The position numbers and the translations under genes were made by a program. Below, piece by piece: positions 7,204 to 15,458 of a DNA stretch of 64,000 nucleotides; the first letter of the stretch is position 1, and every line of letters starts with the position of its first letter. The DNA is from Phaeobacter sp. 11ANDIMAR09 (GTDB lineage Bacteria; Pseudomonadota; Alphaproteobacteria; Rhodobacterales; Rhodobacteraceae), in contig NZ_LIKT01000022.1 of NCBI RefSeq assembly GCF_001294455.1, positions 1-64,000 of the forward strand. The letters are read 5' to 3'. The notes under the pieces are model-generated. The model was not told the origin of the DNA. It saw nothing but the letters and a program-made list of their open reading frames with translations, and did not search any database.

Positions 7204-8412
7204 ATGAAACGCGTTGTCATCACCGGAGCAGGGACCATCAATGCCCTGGGCCATTCCGTTGCCTCAACATTTGAAGCCATGCGCGAGGGGCGCTGCGGGA
7301 TTGGCAAGCTGGAGTTTCGCGACGTTGAGCGGCTGTCCATTCGCATTGGCGGCCAGGTGCGCGGGTTTGAGGCCGAAGGGCGCTTTAACCGCCAGCAAAT
7401 GAGCCTCTACGATCGGTTCACCCAGTTCACGTTGATCGCCGCCAAAGAGGCCATTGAGCAGTCAGGGCTCGAATTCCACGGTGAGCTTTCAGCCAAATCC
7501 GGTGTTGTCCTAGGCACGGCCGGGGGCGGTGTTTCAACCTGGGATGACAACTATCGCTCGGTCTATGAGGATGGGAAAAACCGGGTGCACCCCTTTGTGG
7601 TTCCCAAGCTGATGAACAATGCGGCCGCCAGCCATGTTTCAATGGAGTTCAACCTCAAAGGGCCCAGCTTTACGGTTTCCACTGCCTGTGCTTCATCCAA
7701 TCACGCCATGGCTCAGGCCTATCAGATGGTGCGTTGTGGCATGAGCCCGGTGATGATCACGGGCGGCTCTGAATCCATGTTATGCTTTGGTGGTGTCAAA
7801 GCCTGGGAAGGGTTGCGCGTCATGTCCAAAAAGGCGTGCCGCCCCTTTAGCGCCAACCGCAATGGTATGGTTCAGGGGGAGGGCGCAGGTATCTTTGTCT
7901 TTGAAGACTATGATCACGCCCAGGCGCGCGGCGCGGATATCCTGTGTGAAGTCCTGGGCTTTGCCATGTCTTCGGATGCGTCAGATATTGTGATGCCCAG
8001 CAAGCAGGGGGCAGCCCGCGCCATCTCGGGCGCTTTGAAGGATGCGGGCATTGACCGGGAGCGGGTCGGCTATATCAACGCCCATGGCACCGGCACGGTT
8101 GCCAATGATAAGACGGAATGCGCTGCGGTGGCTGATGTCTTTGGCCCCCATGCGGATCGGCTGATGATGTCTTCAACCAAATCCATGCATGGGCACCTGA
8201 TTGGCGGCACCGGCGCGGTGGAGCTGCTGGCCTGTATCATGGCGCTCAAAGATGGCGTCATTGCGCCGACCATCGGCTATGAAGAGCCCGATCCGGAATG
8301 CGCCCTGGATGTGGTGCCCAATCAGGCGCGCGAAGTGCGGGTCGATGTGGCGCTCTCCAATGCCTTTGCCTTTGGCGGCCTAAATGCTGTGCTGGCTCTG
8401 GGCCGGATCTGA
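7204..8412 (+). CDS. NodE/FabF-like beta-ketoacyl-ACP synthase
   Basis: A 402-residue condensing enzyme that elongates acyl-ACP with malonyl-ACP. The catalytic triad is complete: Cys162 in STACASSNHA, His294 in NAHGTGT and His331 in the KSMHGH motif (Lys326 also present). The stretch FGGVKAWEGLRVMS followed by CRPFSANRNGMVQGEGAG is characteristic of the NodE-like branch of KAS II. Together with the preceding ACP and LpxD-like acyltransferase it suggests a small pathway that builds a particular acyl chain for an amino sugar, as NodF/NodE do for Nod factors or AcpXL/FabF-XL for rhizobial lipid A. The product is inferred, not shown. Confidence 0.85.
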   Translation: MKRVVITGAGTINALGHSVASTFEAMREGRCGIGKLEFRDVERLSIRIGGQVRGFEAEGRFNRQQMSLYDRFTQFTLIAAKEAIEQSGLEFHGELSAKSGVVLGTAGGGVSTWDDNYRSVYEDGKNRVHPFVVPKLMNNAAASHVSMEFNLKGPSFTVSTACASSNHAMAQAYQMVRCGMSPVMITGGSESMLCFGGVKAWEGLRVMSKKACRPFSANRNGMVQGEGAGIFVFEDYDHAQARGADILCEVLGFAMSSDASDIVMPSKQGAARAISGALKDAGIDRERVGYINAHGTGTVANDKTECAAVADVFGPHADRLMMSSTKSMHGHLIGGTGAVELLACIMALKDGVIAPTIGYEEPDPECALDVVPNQAREVRVDVALSNAFAFGGLNAVLALGRI

Positions 8413-8457
8413 CCCAAGCGCACTGCGGCATCTCCCAGCACTTTCCAAGTAATATAG

Positions 8458-8496
8458 AAAAAGGCCACCCCAGGATCTTTTCCTCGGGTGGCCTTT
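8458..8496. terminator. Bidirectional intrinsic terminator
   Basis: A long hairpin (AAAGGCCACCC / GGGTGGCCTTT) lies between the convergent ketosynthase and IalB-type genes. It has A-runs on the left and T-runs on the right, so it can serve both strands. Confidence 0.8.
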
Positions 8497-8550
8497 CTAA
8501 ATTTCAGGGTCTCGGCAGCGCTTGTAGGCCTGCCTATTGGGGACATCCCC

Positions 8551-9156
8551 TTATTGTTTGACCACATCCACAACGTTGAAGCCGGCGGTAAAGCCTTTGA
8601 GCGACATCTTCATTTCAACCAGCTGATCCGGCGCAGGGGCAGGACGCAGGGACAGGGTGGCCTCACCGCCAGCTTTGAAGGTGTCCACATCCGCCTGTGT
8701 CAGCCCGATTTGAGCGATACAGCCAAGCGGGTTGCAGAAGGAGTAGTTATAGCGTTTTCCAGGGGCACCATCGACGGAAATGGTCAGCGCTGCTGGTAAC
8801 AGGGTTTCCAGGGGAACAATAATGGTTGCGCCGGCAACAGCCTGACCACCGGGCTGATCAATCCGGAACAGCGAAACCTCGGCCATCGGGTTGCCCTCTG
8901 GATCCGTCAGAATTTGCAGGAGGGAGCAGGGATCGGTTTCAGCTTCGGTTTTGACGCAGGCCAGATCCCAGTCGCCATGGGTTTCCTTTGCATAGCGTTC
9001 GCCAAGCTTTGGAGTGCCATCATCAACAGGCTGACCCAGGTCCAATACCTGATCTGCAGTGGGTTCGGTCTGTTCGGTTGTGCTTTCCTGGGCTGACAAA
9101 GAGCTCGAAACCGCCAAAAGGGCGGCCAGGGTGAAGGGCGTAAGGGACTTGATCAT
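8551..9156 (-). CDS. IalB-family (invasion-associated locus B) protein
   Basis: A 201-residue exported protein of the IalB family, which is common in alphaproteobacteria and often annotated as invasion-associated. There is a signal peptide (cleavage near SLSAQES, about residue 23), an acidic linker, and the IalB core beginning GDWDLAC. Two cysteine pairs can be seen (CVKTE...DPC and FCNPLGC). A good ribosome site (GAGG) precedes the ATG. The biochemical function of the family is not established. In a free-living roseobacter the name should not be read as virulence. Confidence 0.8.
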   Translation of the reverse strand: MIKSLTPFTLAALLAVSSSLSAQESTTEQTEPTADQVLDLGQPVDDGTPKLGERYAKETHGDWDLACVKTEAETDPCSLLQILTDPEGNPMAEVSLFRIDQPGGQAVAGATIIVPLETLLPAALTISVDGAPGKRYNYSFCNPLGCIAQIGLTQADVDTFKAGGEATLSLRPAPAPDQLVEMKMSLKGFTAGFNVVDVVKQ

Positions 9157-9300
9157 GAATGCCTCATTATTCTCAGGTCGTTTGCTAAGCCTTTACCATG
9201 TTGCCACATGGGTGTCAGGTCACAATCCTATAACGGGCCAGAAATCGGCAAGGAATTGTATGCAAGTTTAGTAACAAGTGAACTGCTTGGAACAAAAGCA

Positions 9301-9330
9301 AAAAAGGAAGCTCTCCGGCTTCCTTTTTTG
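9301..9330. terminator. Orphan bidirectional terminator
   Basis: An 11-bp stem (AAAAAGGAAGC, 9301-9311, with 9318-9328) and a 6-base loop, with T-runs usable on either strand. No annotated gene ends here, so it may close a short unannotated RNA or stop read-through towards the IalB-type gene. Confidence 0.65.
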
Positions 9331-9564
9331 TTTGGTTCTCCCCGTCGGACTGGCCGACTTAGTTATTGATTAGGACGTTACGAAAGGCCTGTGCTCGGGT
9401 CAACATGGAATAGTAAAAAAATGTGACGCTCCGCGCCTTTACCTGGTTTTTTTTTATTTTGACCCATCGGCAGGCTTTCAAGGGGCGGGTTTGGACCCCT
9501 GCAGCGGAGAGGAAGCGTGAAAAACCAGCAAAAAGCGACCTGAGGGCCTTTCAGGGAGGCTGTT

Positions 9565-9665
9565 AAAAAAAGGGCCGTGCCTAAGGCACGGCCAGTCTGA
9601 CAGGGAGGAAATGCTCATCACGATCTCGATAAGAGAGGACGAGCATGATATTGATCGCATGTAAA
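9565..9665 (-). ncRNA. Candidate small RNA with possible 21-residue peptide
   Basis: On the minus strand a 9-bp GC-rich stem with a 3-base loop (9573-9593) is followed by seven T residues, a textbook terminator. Upstream, a TTGAAA box (about 9682-9677) could serve as a -35. Between them a 21-codon frame (9646 to 9581, beginning MLVLSYRDRDEH) ends inside the terminator loop but has no Shine-Dalgarno site. The evidence supports a short transcript; the peptide and the exact 5' end are speculative. Confidence 0.3.
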
Positions 9666-9774
9666 AGTTAATATTCAGTTTTCAAGGGGTCTCCCTGGAA
9701 GCCGCAGCATCCGGGGGGATTCCGGGTGAGAGGTTGCCGGGGCCCCTTGTGATTTTGGCGGGCAAAGGAAGACC

Positions 9775-11319
9775 ATGACGGATAAGATTTTTATTGGCGG
9801 CGGCGGCGAAGGCTATAGCGAGCCACAGGAGATGAGCTTCAAATACGCCAACCGCCATGGGTTGATCGCTGGGGCCACGGGCACGGGAAAGACGGTGACC
9901 CTGCAAATCCTGGCCGAGAGCTTTTCCCAGGCAGGGGTGCCGGTGATCCTGGCGGATGTCAAAGGGGATCTTTCCGGATTGGCTAAGCCCGGAACACCCG
10001 ACCATAAGCTGCATGATGCCTTTGCGGGACGGGCAGAGACAATCGGCTTTGACTCGTATCACTATCACAGCTGCCCGGTCACGTTTTGGGACCTGTTCGG
10101 ACAGCAGGGCCACCCGGTTCGTACTACCGTTGCCGAGATGGGACCTTTGTTGCTGGCACAATTGCTGGAGTTGAGCGAGGCCCAGGAAGGGATCCTAAAC
10201 ATCGCCTTTCGACTTGCGGATGAACAGGCCTTGCCCTTGCTGGATCTCAAAGACCTGCAGGCGCTGCTGGTCTGGATTGGCGAAAATCGGGGCGCGCTGT
10301 CACTGCGCTACGGCAATGTCTCCCCGGCCTCAGTAGGCGCGATCCAGCGCCGTCTCTTGGTGTTGGAAAACCAGGGAGGGGCAGATCTCTTTGGCGAACC
10401 TGCCCTAGCGCTTGAGGATCTGATGCGCCAGGACGGTGACGGGCGGGGCATGATCAATATTCTAGCCTCCGATAAGCTGATGGCCGCGCCGAAGCTCTAT
10501 GCCACTTTTCTGCTCTGGCTGCTCAGCGAGCTGTTTGAAGAACTGCCTGAGGTTGGTGATCCGGAAAAACCGCGTTTGGTGTTCTTTTTTGACGAGGCGC
10601 ATTTGCTGTTTGAGGATGCGCCCAATGCGCTGGTCGACAAGGTGGAACAGGTGGCACGGCTGATCCGCTCCAAAGGGGTTGGCATTTATTTCATCACCCA
10701 GAACCCTGGTGACGTACCGGAGGATATTCTGGGACAGCTCGGCAATCGCATCCAGCATGCGCTGCGCGCCTTTACCGCACGCGACCGCAAGAACCTGAAA
10801 CTGGCGGCCGAGACCTACCGCGAAAACCCGCGCTTTTCCACCGAGGACGCCATCCGGGAGGTGGGCGTTGGCGAAGCGGTGACCTCGATGCTGCAAAAGA
10901 AAGGCGTGCCGGGCATTGTCGAGCGCACCCTGATCCGCCCGCCCAGCAGCCAGTTGGGGCCTCTGAGCAAGGCGGAACGCGGCGAAATGCTGCGGACATC
11001 TGATATGGCAGGGAAATACGACAAACCCATTGATCGCCATTCCGCCTATGAGATTTTGCTGGAACGCACCAGTAAGGCGGCAGAGGAAGCGGAAGCTGCC
11101 GAAATCAAGGCGGAAGAGGCACCAGAACCCATGGCACGCGAATTCAATGCTGCGCGGCGCTTTTCCGGCTCCCGCATTCCCCGCTCGTCATCGCGCATAC
11201 ATAGGCCAAGAGACACCTTTGCCTCAGCAATGTCAGAGGCGGTGATCAAAGAACTGAAAGGCACCACGGGGCGACGTCTGGTGCGTGGCATCCTGGGCGG
11301 GTTGTTCAAAGGACGGTAA
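9775..11319 (+). CDS. HerA-like ATPase (DUF853)
   Basis: A 514-residue P-loop ATPase of the DUF853/HerA-FtsK superfamily (YjgR-like). Walker A is GATGTGKT at residues 33-40 and Walker B is VFFFDEAH near residue 270. ITQNPGDVP near residue 310 resembles the sensor region. The C-terminal 80 residues are Ala/Glu- then Arg/Ser-rich and end in a basic GGLFKGR. The relatives of this family are DNA-translocating hexamers, but the cellular role of DUF853 proteins is unknown. The gene stands alone, with a good ribosome site (AGGAAG) and terminators after it. Confidence 0.85.
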   Translation: MTDKIFIGGGGEGYSEPQEMSFKYANRHGLIAGATGTGKTVTLQILAESFSQAGVPVILADVKGDLSGLAKPGTPDHKLHDAFAGRAETIGFDSYHYHSCPVTFWDLFGQQGHPVRTTVAEMGPLLLAQLLELSEAQEGILNIAFRLADEQALPLLDLKDLQALLVWIGENRGALSLRYGNVSPASVGAIQRRLLVLENQGGADLFGEPALALEDLMRQDGDGRGMINILASDKLMAAPKLYATFLLWLLSELFEELPEVGDPEKPRLVFFFDEAHLLFEDAPNALVDKVEQVARLIRSKGVGIYFITQNPGDVPEDILGQLGNRIQHALRAFTARDRKNLKLAAETYRENPRFSTEDAIREVGVGEAVTSMLQKKGVPGIVERTLIRPPSSQLGPLSKAERGEMLRTSDMAGKYDKPIDRHSAYEILLERTSKAAEEAEAAEIKAEEAPEPMAREFNAARRFSGSRIPRSSSRIHRPRDTFASAMSEAVIKELKGTTGRRLVRGILGGLFKGR

Positions 11320-11407
11320 CAGAATAGGGGGCTGACAAATGCCAGCCCCCTATGGGTTCCGCCTTCGGCGGGATATTTTTGGCCAAATGAAACGGAGGCC
11401 AAACGAG

Positions 11408-11440
11408 AAGGGCCGCTCAAAATCTTGAGCGGCCCTTTTT
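11408..11440. terminator. Terminator between HerA-like gene and livM
   Basis: A perfect 13-bp stem (11408-11420 with 11425-11437) and AATC loop, followed by T5 on the plus strand. It sits between convergent genes and probably terminates the rightward one; the leftward T-tail is weak. A second GC-rich hairpin without a T-tail is at about 11327-11352. Confidence 0.75.
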
Positions 11441-11442
11441 GA

Positions 11443-12765
11443 TTACTTTTCCGGGATCAAGCCACGGGGGCTGAAACGCAGCACCAGGAGCAGGATCAAT
11501 CCCATGGTGAAGAGGCGCATATGGGCCGCATTCTCCATCAGATGGCCGCGCAGGAAACTGCCTTCCTCAAGGCCGGAGGTCAGTAAGGTGATCAGCTCGA
11601 GGCTCATGGGTTCAACCTTGATCCAGAGGAACCAGATCAGGAAACCGCCAAGTACCGAGCCAAAGTTGTTGCCGGACCCGCCAACAATGACCATCACCCA
11701 GATCAGGAAGGTGAAGCGCAGCGGGTTATAGGTGCCCGGTGTCAATTGCCCATCCAGGGTGGTCATCATGGCGCCAGCAATGCCGCAGATGGCAGAACCA
11801 AGTACGAAGATCTGCAAATGGCGCTTGGTGACGTTTTTGCCCATCGCCCGAGCCGCGACCTCATTGTCGCGAATGGCTCGCATCATCCGGCCCCAGGGGC
11901 TTTTGAGGGCCATCTGTGCCATCCAGAGAAGTGCGATCAAGACGATCGAAAACAACACTGCATAGCCCAGCTTGACGTAAAGGGTCGAGCCCAGGACCGG
12001 ATCCATTCCCAGGCTGGCAAACCACTCGACATAGGCCGGGTCGTTTTGCAGATCGACCTCATAGGGCACAGGACGGGGCAGGCCGACGACGTTCTTCACG
12101 CCGCGTGACAGCCAGTCCTCGTTCTTGAGGATGGCGATGATGATCTCGGCAATACCAAGTGTGGCAATCGCCAGATAGTCCGACCGCAACCCCAGTGCGG
12201 TTTTACCGATCAGCCAAGCGGCGCCAGCTGCGAGTAGGCCTCCAACAGGCCAAGACAGGATCACCGGCCAGCCAAGACCGCCGAGGTTTCCAGAAATCGC
12301 CGGAGAGATCTCCTCGATTGCTTCAATTGAGGGATCAAACAGAGCGCGGTAGATCAGGAAACCCACCACAAGAATGGCCAGAACCAAAAAATTGCGCAGG
12401 CGGCCTTTGGGAAGGACTCGGGTTACTGCAACGGCAGAGATCACTGTCAGCGCCCCCATGACCATCGCCATCAGCACGCCCGGCCCCCCGGCGCTCCAGG
12501 CGCCTGGGGTGGGCGGTGTGGCAGTCAGGACAACAGCCAGGCCGCCAAGAGCGGTGAAACCCATAATGCCCACATTGAACAACCCGGCAAATCCCCACTG
12601 CAGATTGACCCCCAGCGCCATGATGGCTGAAATCAACCCCATGTTGAGGATAACCAGAGATGAGTTCCAGGAACCCGAGAAAAAGCTCCAGTCGGTGAGG
12701 CCTTCGAGCAGGATCAGCAGCGCAATAGCCGCAAACATCAAGCTGTGTTTCATGGTGTCAGTCAT
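11443..12765 (-). CDS. livM: Branched-chain amino acid ABC transporter permease LivM
   Basis: A 440-residue inner-membrane permease of the LivM type, with about ten hydrophobic segments and the EAA-like loop region around SPWGRMMRAIRDNEVAARAMG. It is longer than E. coli LivM because of extra periplasmic loops, common in alphaproteobacteria. It is the last gene of a five-gene transporter cluster and overlaps livH by the 4-base ATGA. It would form the channel with LivH, driven by LivG and LivF. Transporters of this family carry leucine-type amino acids but also urea, amides and aromatic acids, so the substrate is not certain. Confidence 0.9.
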   Translation of the reverse strand: MTDTMKHSLMFAAIALLILLEGLTDWSFFSGSWNSSLVILNMGLISAIMALGVNLQWGFAGLFNVGIMGFTALGGLAVVLTATPPTPGAWSAGGPGVLMAMVMGALTVISAVAVTRVLPKGRLRNFLVLAILVVGFLIYRALFDPSIEAIEEISPAISGNLGGLGWPVILSWPVGGLLAAGAAWLIGKTALGLRSDYLAIATLGIAEIIIAILKNEDWLSRGVKNVVGLPRPVPYEVDLQNDPAYVEWFASLGMDPVLGSTLYVKLGYAVLFSIVLIALLWMAQMALKSPWGRMMRAIRDNEVAARAMGKNVTKRHLQIFVLGSAICGIAGAMMTTLDGQLTPGTYNPLRFTFLIWVMVIVGGSGNNFGSVLGGFLIWFLWIKVEPMSLELITLLTSGLEEGSFLRGHLMENAAHMRLFTMGLILLLVLRFSPRGLIPEK

Positions 12766-13772
12766 ACCGATTTCCCCTTGAAGAGCCCTGTTGGCTTGAA
12801 CAGGAGGACGATGATCAGGATCGCAAAAGAAACCGCAAATTTATAGTCGGTGCTCATCAATTGTACCAACCCATCCGGGTCGAGATTGTCCGGCATCAAA
12901 TACCGCAGAACTTTCTTCCAGGCGTAGGTAATCGTGACCTCGGAAAAGGCGATGATAAACCCACCTGCGATGGCGCCCTGAGGGCTGCCCAACCCACCGA
13001 CGATTGCTGAGGCAAAGATCGGCAGCAGCAGTTGGAAATAGGTAAAGGGCTTAAAGCTCTTGTCGAGCCCGTAGAGCACCCCTGCGATGGTGGCCAGTGT
13101 CGCAACGATCAACCATGTATACATCACCACGCGTTCCGGGTTGATGCCAGACAGCAGTGCCAGGTCCTCATTGTCGGAATAGGCGCGCATAGATTTGCCG
13201 GTGCGGGTCCGGTTGAGGAACCAAAACAGCAGTGCCACCACCACAATGGCCGTCACCACGGTGATACCTTGAGTGGTCTTGATCGCCAGACCTTCACGCA
13301 GGCCGGTCATCTCCTTAAAGGCGCGAGCCTTGATGATGAAGCGCTCACCATCGGCAAAACGCTGATCACCTGGCCCAATGATAAAGCGCACCAAGCCGTT
13401 CATCATGAACATCACCCCCAGTGACACCATAACAAAGACCACAGGCTTGGCCTTTTGGTCGCGATAAAACCGATAGACAGTACGGTCGGTTACCAGCACC
13501 AATGCCATCGCTGCCAGAATGCCAAAGGGGAGGGCCAGCAGCGCTGTTGGCAGGGGCCCAAAACTGACGCCCCAAGACTGAAACAACCAGGTGAACAGAA
13601 TGGTCATCATGGTGCCAAAAGCCATGGTATCACCATGGGCAAAGTTGGAAAACCGCAGGATGCTGTAGATCAGCGTCACACCCAGCGCGCCAAGCGCCAG
13701 CTGACTACCATAGGCCACGGCCGGAATCATTACAAAGTTGGTAAGCGCCACAATGGCGTTGAGTACATCCAT
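12762..13772 (-). CDS. livH: Branched-chain amino acid ABC transporter permease LivH
   Basis: A 336-residue inner-membrane permease of the LivH type with about eight hydrophobic stretches. Typical motifs are LGALGVTLIYSILRFSNFAHG near the N-terminus and RTRTGKSMRAYSDNEDLALLSG in the cytoplasmic coupling loop. GGLGSPQGAIAGGF near residue 260 is a family hallmark. It is separated from livF by 3 bases and overlaps livM, so the genes are co-translated. It pairs with LivM in the membrane. Confidence 0.9.
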   Translation of the reverse strand: MDVLNAIVALTNFVMIPAVAYGSQLALGALGVTLIYSILRFSNFAHGDTMAFGTMMTILFTWLFQSWGVSFGPLPTALLALPFGILAAMALVLVTDRTVYRFYRDQKAKPVVFVMVSLGVMFMMNGLVRFIIGPGDQRFADGERFIIKARAFKEMTGLREGLAIKTTQGITVVTAIVVVALLFWFLNRTRTGKSMRAYSDNEDLALLSGINPERVVMYTWLIVATLATIAGVLYGLDKSFKPFTYFQLLLPIFASAIVGGLGSPQGAIAGGFIIAFSEVTITYAWKKVLRYLMPDNLDPDGLVQLMSTDYKFAVSFAILIIVLLFKPTGLFKGKSV

Positions 13773-13775
13773 CGG

Positions 13776-14489
13776 TCAGCCCCCCAAGAAAGATTTGCGG
13801 ACTTCGGGATCAGCCAAGAGCTCTTGTCCGGTGCCTGTATAGGCATTGCGCCCCTGCACCAAAACATAGCCTTTGTCAGCGATCTCAAGCGCTTGTTTCG
13901 CGTTCTGCTCGACCATCAGGATCGGCAGACCCGTACGGGCCACTTCGATGATGCGGTCAAACAGCTCATCCATCACAATGGGGGAGACGCCCGCTGTGGG
14001 TTCATCCAGCATCAGCACTTTGGGCTGGGTCATCAGTGCGCGACCTACGGCCACCTGCTGTCGTTGACCACCAGAGAGCTCACCGGCCGGCTGGTTGCGC
14101 TTGTCACGCAGGATCGGGAACAAATCATAGACCTGCTCCATGGTGCCCGTGATATCATCGGTGCGAATAAACGCCCCCATCTCCAGGTTCTCTTCCACCG
14201 TCATCGAGGTGAAAATATTACTGGTCTGGGGCACAAAACCCATGCCCTTGATCACCCGGTCCTGCGGGCTCAGCTTGGTGATATCTTCACCCCCTAATCG
14301 GACCGCGCCCGAGCGCACATTCAACATTCCAAAAACCGCCTTCATGGCGGTAGACTTGCCCGCTCCATTGGGGCCCACAATCACGGCAATCTCGCCGGGA
14401 TTAACAGCAATGGTACAGTCATGCAGAATATCCGGCCCTTTGCCGTATCCTCCGGTCATGCCGTCACCAATCAAAAACGGTTCAGACAT
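13776..14489 (-). CDS. livF: ABC transporter ATP-binding protein LivF
   Basis: A 237-residue ATPase. Walker A is GPNGAGKS, the signature is LSGGQRQQ and Walker B is VLMLDEPTAG, all intact. The ATG at 14487-14489 is preferred over an in-frame GTG two codons upstream because GGGAGG lies 5 bases before it. It energises the LivHM channel together with LivG. The cluster order is livK-livG-livF-livH-livM. Confidence 0.9.
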   Translation of the reverse strand: MSEPFLIGDGMTGGYGKGPDILHDCTIAVNPGEIAVIVGPNGAGKSTAMKAVFGMLNVRSGAVRLGGEDITKLSPQDRVIKGMGFVPQTSNIFTSMTVEENLEMGAFIRTDDITGTMEQVYDLFPILRDKRNQPAGELSGGQRQQVAVGRALMTQPKVLMLDEPTAGVSPIVMDELFDRIIEVARTGLPILMVEQNAKQALEIADKGYVLVQGRNAYTGTGQELLADPEVRKSFLGG

Positions 14490-14576
14490 GCGCACCTCCC
14501 TGCATCATCTTTCCACAAATATTCCGGGGGAGCCGCGCAGCGGCGGGGGCAGAGCCCCAATTCATAGATGCTGCCA

Positions 14577-15362
14577 TCAGGCCTTCTCCAGCTTGTCTTT
14601 GTTTTTCAAGCCGGTCCCCAGATAGGCCTCAATCACCTGTTCATTGGCTTTGATCTCACCCAGGGTGCCTTCGGCCAATTTCTTGCCTTCGGCCATACAG
14701 ATCACCGGATCACAAAGCCGACCAATGAATTCCATATCATGCTCAATCACCACAAAGGTATAGCCGCGCTCTTCATTCAGGCGCTTAATGGCATCGGCAA
14801 TGGTATAAAGCAGGGTTCGGTTTACCCCGGCGCCAACCTCGTCCAAAAATACGATCTTGGCATCCACCATCATGGTGCGGCCCAGTTCCAGCAGCTTTTT
14901 CTGGCCACCCGACACTTCGCCGGCCCGCAGATCCGCGATATGGCTGATGGTGAGGAACTCCAGAACCTCATCCGCCTTGGCCCGCAGGGCGCGCTCTTCA
15001 TCGGCAATGCGTTTGCGGCCAAACCAGGTGTTCCACAGGCTTTCACCCGATTGCGCACCCGGCACCATCATCAGGTTCTCGCGGCAGGTCATCGAGGAAA
15101 ACTCATGCGCGATCTGGAAGGTGCGCAGCAGACCTTTGTGGAACAACTCATGCGGCGGCAGGCCGGTGATGTCTTCACCATCCATAGTCACGCGACCAGA
15201 GGTTGGCTCAAGCACGCCAGCAATCACATTGAAAAGAGTAGTTTTTCCGGCACCATTTGGCCCGATCAAACCGGTTATGGACCCCTTGGCGATTTCCAGC
15301 GAAGCACCGTCAACCGCATGGAACCCGCCGAAGTGCTTATGCAAATCCTCGACGACGATCAT
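14577..15362 (-). CDS. livG: ABC transporter ATP-binding protein LivG
   Basis: A 261-residue ATPase with Walker A GPNGAGKT, signature VSGGQKK and Walker B KIVFLDEVGAG. The usual Pro after Glu in Walker B (DEP) is Val here, which is common in LivG proteins. The ATG at 15360-15362 follows AGGGG by 8 bases; a GTG six codons earlier is possible but has no ribosome site. The protein also has the LivG-type insertion of about 25 residues between Walker A and the signature. Confidence 0.88.
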   Translation of the reverse strand: MIVVEDLHKHFGGFHAVDGASLEIAKGSITGLIGPNGAGKTTLFNVIAGVLEPTSGRVTMDGEDITGLPPHELFHKGLLRTFQIAHEFSSMTCRENLMMVPGAQSGESLWNTWFGRKRIADEERALRAKADEVLEFLTISHIADLRAGEVSGGQKKLLELGRTMMVDAKIVFLDEVGAGVNRTLLYTIADAIKRLNEERGYTFVVIEHDMEFIGRLCDPVICMAEGKKLAEGTLGEIKANEQVIEAYLGTGLKNKDKLEKA

Positions 15363-15406
15363 ATCATTATCCCCTGCCACTATTTTGCGGCTTTCTGAAT
15401 TTGGAA

Positions 15407-15429
15407 CAGCCCGGGCAAAACCCGGGCTG
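15407..15429 (-). other. Stem-loop between livK and livG
   Basis: A perfect 9-bp GC stem (15407-15415 with 15421-15429) with a 5-base loop, just after the livK stop codon. No T-tail follows. Such hairpins after binding-protein genes often stabilise the upstream message and reduce downstream expression, giving an excess of binding protein. Confidence 0.6.
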
Positions 15430-15458
15430 ATCAGTGTTACATGGATCCGAAGGCCAGA

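Larger units (their letters stand above)
9157..9774. other. 618-base intergenic region with orphan terminators
   Basis: No protein gene of normal size is supported here. The region contains two strong hairpin terminators not tied to a known gene (9301-9328 and 9565-9593), a T9 run near 9449-9457, and the 5' side of the HerA-like gene. Orphan terminators suggest one or two short transcripts. See the separate entries. Confidence 0.5.

Noticed and set aside
8551-9156. Virulence factor, from the name invasion-associated locus B
   Set aside because: The family is widespread in free-living alphaproteobacteria, and nothing nearby suggests a host interaction.
13455-14297. 280-codon plus-strand frame opposite livH and livF
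   Set aside because: It is rich in His and Gln, typical of antisense to hydrophobic or ATPase genes, and overlaps two well-supported genes.
14568-15398. 276-codon plus-strand frame opposite livG
   Set aside because: It is antisense to a canonical ABC ATPase with all motifs intact.
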